Positions 61,801 through 64,000 of a DNA stretch of 64,000 bases are shown here, piece after piece. The DNA is from Arundinibacter roseus (lineage in GTDB: Bacteria > Bacteroidota > Bacteroidia > Cytophagales > Spirosomataceae): the NCBI RefSeq assembly GCF_004348825.1, contig NZ_SMJU01000011.1, positions 1 to 64,000 of the forward strand. Reading direction: 5' to 3'. Under the pieces are notes generated by a model, which was not told where the DNA came from, did no database searches, and saw only the letters and a program-made list of their open reading frames with translations. The translations under genes were made by a program, and so were the position numbers. Positions within the stretch are counted from its first letter, which is position 1, and each line of letters opens with the position of its first letter.

Positions 61801-61895
61801 CCCAGGACGATCCTGGGGGCCACTTTTGAAAAGTACCACCTTGCACCGGATAGCGATGGCCTTTTATTCCTGTTGTATGCTACACTTTTTTTCAT
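58824..61895 (-). CDS. SusC/RagA-like TonB-dependent transporter (pair 3)
   Basis: A 1023-residue outer-membrane transporter. After the signal segment (about 28-46) come a carboxypeptidase-regulatory-like domain (ISGRVTDPKGEALPGVSVVIKG), a plug (VVVIGYGELKKTDLTGSVV, DASSTAIYGSQAANGVIIITT) and a barrel ending GLNLSF. There is no STN domain and no sigma/FecR pair nearby, so control is probably by the GntR regulator at 63282. It heads the minus-strand operon of locus 2 and is divergent from the DUF6282 gene. Confidence 0.95.
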   Translation of the reverse strand: MKKSVAYNRNKRPSLSGARWYFSKVAPRIVLGMVVLLFAFAQAIAQPISGRVTDPKGEALPGVSVVIKGTSIGTLTDTDGTYRIDVETGNELLIFSFIGYKSQEILLANRTRLDLILQEDVASLDEVVVIGYGELKKTDLTGSVVRANIKSFKDQGNTNILQSLQGTVPGLNIGTTTTAGENPSFAIRGQTGLASANSAPLLVVDGIIYRGSLQDINSDDIMSVDVLKDASSTAIYGSQAANGVIIITTETGSRSSKPVIQFSSRYSLRADANPLEYYGGDGYLQVIRDHSWQQSGVGPTFTIPNPAFDPTDFLTPQEYAGFERGSNVQWRDLIMQQGFMQNQNLSISGRNEKIGYFISGSYLDQKEVFKGDTYRRYTGRINLDTEVSKWLSIGTNTFATFSDHAGIEFSTVGGSTFSPFSAPFDEQGNLVRNPNGQISTNPLLLENDIDVDQRLHINSLIYARLQIPGVEGLSYRLNYGNSYRTLRQNRFSFTANNNNGQAYKDFTLFHDWTLDHILSYERTFQQKHRLNLTLLYGHEQRYGEGTRALGNNYAIQTLGIHSLQNAAQEFISSSAFDENSLYSMGRINYALHNRYILTATIRRDGFSGFGKNNKTAIFPSMAFGWTISEEPFMREIASTLSYLKVRGSYGVSGNRGLERYGTLARVAVRDGYVFGDGGTTRLGQNLTSFAAADLKWETTTGLNLGVDYELFNRIISGTIDYYNSNTRDILFLKPLPAITGLTGVSANIGQVHNHGFETIIRSNNLPNSKLQWTTQFNLARNVNRIVSVLGTDSDGDGREDDLRDAGLFIGQSTGAIYNYEIDGLYQIGDEIPPGFEPGFLRIRDLDGNGEINSLDRTIIGRAEPAYQFGILNELKLRSFKFSFFINSIQGGKNGYLGNNSPWQFDGWNDARLGKIESNRPVIWDYWTPSNPDAEYPSLRYNSSANPSIFKSRSFVRLQDVNLTYTIPEKLLAKAGLKQASVFASGRNLATWTRWKGLDPESGLGISYGRPVIRSINFGLNLSF

Positions 61896-61985
61896 AAAAC
61901 TATGGATTTAGGAAAACTATACTATTTAGATTTCAGCAGATAAGCGGCAAAACCCATATGAGAATTGACCTTTGAATTTTGTTTA

Positions 61986-62014
61986 TTAATAAAAAACTTT
62001 TGTCTTTTTATTAA
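61986..62014. promoter_or_regulatory. Inverted repeat in the SusC3/DUF6282 divergent region
   Basis: Perfect 10-base arms TTAATAAAAA and TTTTTATTAA around a 9-base spacer lie in the AT-rich region between two divergent genes (gap 61896-62227). Position and symmetry fit an operator controlling both. AT richness makes chance pairing possible. Nothing else in the gap could be assigned. Confidence 0.4.
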
Positions 62015-62227
62015 CACTTGTTGTTTTGTAAAAGTATTAATATTTTTTATTTTCTTCCAAAATATTGTTGAGAAATTGGATAGAACGCCATTAAATAAAA
62101 TATTTTAATTTTTCAACTTGCTGATTATCAATATTTTATAATATCTAAAAGATTTACAAAATCAGCTTGCTTTCTTTGTTTTTTATAAATACTATTGCAG
62201 CTGGAAACTATTAATACCCAGCAGCCC

Positions 62228-63181
62228 ATGAGATGTTCTCAATTTTTGGTGATCCTTTGGATGATTCTATCCCTTCCACAGATGAGTGAAGCACAATTTC
62301 CAGCCCAGGGAGCATCTGCCTTTTCACTTGCTGGAAGCATCGATATACATATTCATACAGCACCTGATGTATTTCAAAGAAGTCTCAATGATATTGAACT
62401 TGCCCAGCTTTGCATGGCAAGAAATATGCGGGCAGTCGTGATCAAGAATCACTACGAAAGTACCTCGGCAAGAGCCAGGCTAACCAATAGCATCCTGCAA
62501 AGCAATCTGGTTTTTGGCGGTGTAACATTGAATGAAAGTGTAGGCGGAATCAATCCAAAGGCCGTTGAAGCGATGTACCGAATTGCCCCAGATGTCGGTA
62601 AATTCGTCTGGTTTCCAACCCTGGATGCTGCTCAGCATGCAAGGGTTTTTGGCTTAAAAAACCGAGGGATTTCTATTTTGGATGGGGAAAAACTTACAAA
62701 ACCGACCCTTGAAGTACTTCGCCTCATTGCTCAATACAATTTGGTGCTTGCTACTGGTCATTTAGCCCCTGCGGAGGTGATGCTGCTGGTCAAAGAGGCC
62801 AAGGCCCTAGGTGTTCGACACATGGTAGTTACACACGCGTTAGCTGATACGCCTGGTTTATCGCTCCCCCAAATGAAAGAGCTTGTTTCAAATGGAGTCT
62901 TCCTCGAATTTACCTACCTTAGTTTTATTTCAGGTCCGCAGGCACAACTGCCTTTTTTACAAAAATCAAGTCACGTTTCTATGGAAAAAATGGCCGCTGT
63001 GATTGAAGAAATTGGTGCAGAACATATAATTTTAAGCAGTGACCTTGGGCAAATGGGAAATGCCATTCCGCCGGATGGGCTCTCAATGATTGCTGAGCTG
63101 TTGCAGCAACAGGGAATCAGCGCAGCCGAGCTGGAACTCATGCTTAAAGATAATCCGGCGCGATTGCTTGGTTTAGAATAA
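62228..63181 (+). CDS. Exported DUF6282 metal-dependent hydrolase (amidohydrolase-like)
   Basis: A ~317-residue protein; start set at the ATG at 62228, just before a signal peptide (about 3-23), rather than the TTG at 62195. The barrel shows amidohydrolase-type metal ligands: DIHIHTAPD (HxH at about 41-43), KNHYES, ATGHLAP, VTHALADTP and LSSDLGQ with an aspartate. DUF6282 proteins are often found with DUF1537 kinase and PdxA genes but usually lack a signal peptide, as far as I know. It probably hydrolyses an amide, ester or lactone of the compound taken up by this locus. Substrate unknown. Confidence 0.8.
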   Translation: MRCSQFLVILWMILSLPQMSEAQFPAQGASAFSLAGSIDIHIHTAPDVFQRSLNDIELAQLCMARNMRAVVIKNHYESTSARARLTNSILQSNLVFGGVTLNESVGGINPKAVEAMYRIAPDVGKFVWFPTLDAAQHARVFGLKNRGISILDGEKLTKPTLEVLRLIAQYNLVLATGHLAPAEVMLLVKEAKALGVRHMVVTHALADTPGLSLPQMKELVSNGVFLEFTYLSFISGPQAQLPFLQKSSHVSMEKMAAVIEEIGAEHIILSSDLGQMGNAIPPDGLSMIAELLQQQGISAAELELMLKDNPARLLGLE

Positions 63182-63218
63182 AGGATCCTGATTGTTTTTT
63201 ATTAATAACAATTTTTCT

Positions 63219-63241
63219 GTATATTCAAATCATGTATATTT
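63219..63241. promoter_or_regulatory. Direct repeat upstream of the GntR gene
   Basis: TGTATATTC (63219-63227) and TGTATATTT (63233-63241) repeat with 14-base spacing, 41-63 bases upstream of the GntR ATG. They may be binding sites of that regulator or part of its promoter. Confidence 0.35.
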
Positions 63242-63281
63242 ACACCATATGAACCAATGAAGTCTTTTCCGATTAAGCAAT

Positions 63282-64000
63282 ATGACAAATTCTCCCTCAT
63301 CGCTTGTAAAAAAAACTGTCAATAGCCTCCTGGACTTTTTGTCCAAAGAGGGCAACGTACCTATGATAATGCCCACGGAATTAACCTTAACCAATCTTCT
63401 GAACGTGAGTCGTTCAATTTTGGCACAAGCCTATTCTGATCTGGAAAACAAGGGGATAATTAGACAGGAAATGCGGTCAAGGTTGGTATTGAGATTGCCC
63501 CAGGCTGAGGATTACTACCTGAATATCGATAAGATTAATTCCAAAACACAGTTGGTAGAAAATTTTATATTGGAAAAGTTTTCCAAAAATGAATTACAGT
63601 CAGGAGATAAGTTATCCGAGTTACAGATTGCCAAAGAGTCAGGTGCCAATACAGTAACGGTTCGGGAGGTACTTCTAAAAATAAGTAATACAGGTATTAT
63701 CCGAAAAGACCCCCGGAAAAAATGGGAAGTGATTGATCTTTCAGAAAAAAAAATGAATGAGATTACTGACTACCGCTCAATCATGGAGCTATTTGGTCTC
63801 AATTGCCTCTTTGATAACGGTCCATTGCCTGCGTCAGCACTCCAAAAATTTAAGAAGCTATTGAACCGACATCAGTCCGTCCTTGCCAAATCAACTATTG
63901 ACCGCGACGAGGTAATTGAACTGGAAAATGATTTTCACAAAAGTTTCATTAAATACACCAACAATCAGGTTATTCAGGAAAGCTACGAGTCAATTTTTTT
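63282..64000 (+). CDS. GntR family regulator with two winged-helix regions, partial at window end
   Basis: The frame is open from the ATG at 63282 to the window end (239 codons, no stop). Residues about 10-70 look like one winged helix (MPTELTLTNLLNVSRSILAQAYSDLENKGII). Residues about 85-155 form a second (LSELQIAKESGANTVTVREVLLKISNTGIIRKDPRKKWEVI), followed by a helical region like an FCD domain (MELFGLNCLF, HQSVL, ENDFHKSFIKYTNN). Regulators of this type respond to sugar acids. It lies 100 bases after the DUF6282 gene on the same strand and probably controls locus 2. Confidence 0.85.
   Translation, partial: MTNSPSSLVKKTVNSLLDFLSKEGNVPMIMPTELTLTNLLNVSRSILAQAYSDLENKGIIRQEMRSRLVLRLPQAEDYYLNIDKINSKTQLVENFILEKFSKNELQSGDKLSELQIAKESGANTVTVREVLLKISNTGIIRKDPRKKWEVIDLSEKKMNEITDYRSIMELFGLNCLFDNGPLPASALQKFKKLLNRHQSVLAKSTIDRDEVIELENDFHKSFIKYTNNQVIQESYESIF

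Noticed and set aside
1-64000. tRNA, rRNA, CRISPR array or replication origin
   Set aside because: I looked for cloverleaf-like stems, spaced repeats and DnaA-box clusters by eye and found none; a dedicated scan would be needed to exclude small RNAs.

Overview
The window looks like chromosomal DNA of a Bacteroidota member, most likely order Cytophagales (Spirosoma/Dyadobacter-like). The basis is three SusC/SusD outer-membrane uptake pairs, an ECF sigma/FecR pair, many exported sulfatases, BlaI/BlaR1, WYL and AraC regulators and moderate GC. Genus is inference. No rRNA, tRNA or CRISPR array was seen.

Left flank (1-8250): a decayed zone. It holds a sulfatase tail, a frameshifted DUF2071 gene and a DUF1398 gene with four in-frame stops. 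Intact genes here are a secreted HEXXH protein, an unusually AT-rich AraC regulator plus serine hydrolase pair, an alpha/beta hydrolase and a Crp/Fnr regulator whose 3' ends overlap tail to tail.

Locus 1 (8263-30470, all minus strand): a sulfated-polysaccharide utilisation locus. Transcription order is ECF sigma factor, FecR anti-sigma factor, SusC with an STN signalling domain, SusD, three sulfatases (one iduronate-2-sulfatase-like), a heparinase II/III-type lyase, a PQQ dehydrogenase with an embedded cytochrome c, a second SusC/SusD pair and a lipoprotein sulfatase. The substrate is probably a sulfated, uronate-containing glycan of glycosaminoglycan type. Hairpins and a REP-like element sit between its cistrons.

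Middle (30800-47950): regulators and small metabolic groups. These are a GntR regulator, a BlaI/BlaR1 pair with a clear palindromic operator, a BNR-type secreted protein, an esterase broken by one stop codon, a frameshifted DUF1501 remnant, RidA, a WYL regulator, an RHS remnant, a DUF1801 protein, a two-subunit molybdenum hydroxylase behind an AraC regulator, and a group of cyclophilin-like lipoprotein, cupin, alpha/beta hydrolase, O-acetyltransferase and AraC regulator.

Locus 2 (about 48120-64000): two sulfamidase-like sulfatases, then a scar of SusD and resolvase fragments, then a minus-strand set of SusC, SusD, a Tat-exported barrel-like protein of unknown function, a DUF1537 four-carbon acid sugar kinase, a PdxA-family dehydrogenase and a KdgT-family permease. 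Divergent to it lie a secreted DUF6282 metal-dependent hydrolase and a GntR regulator with two winged-helix regions, cut by the window end. The kinase and PdxA-type enzyme are the known core of D-threonate/D-erythronate catabolism. Their coupling to SusC/SusD and two uncharacterised exported proteins is the best candidate for an undescribed system: uptake and processing of a larger compound that releases a four-carbon sugar acid.
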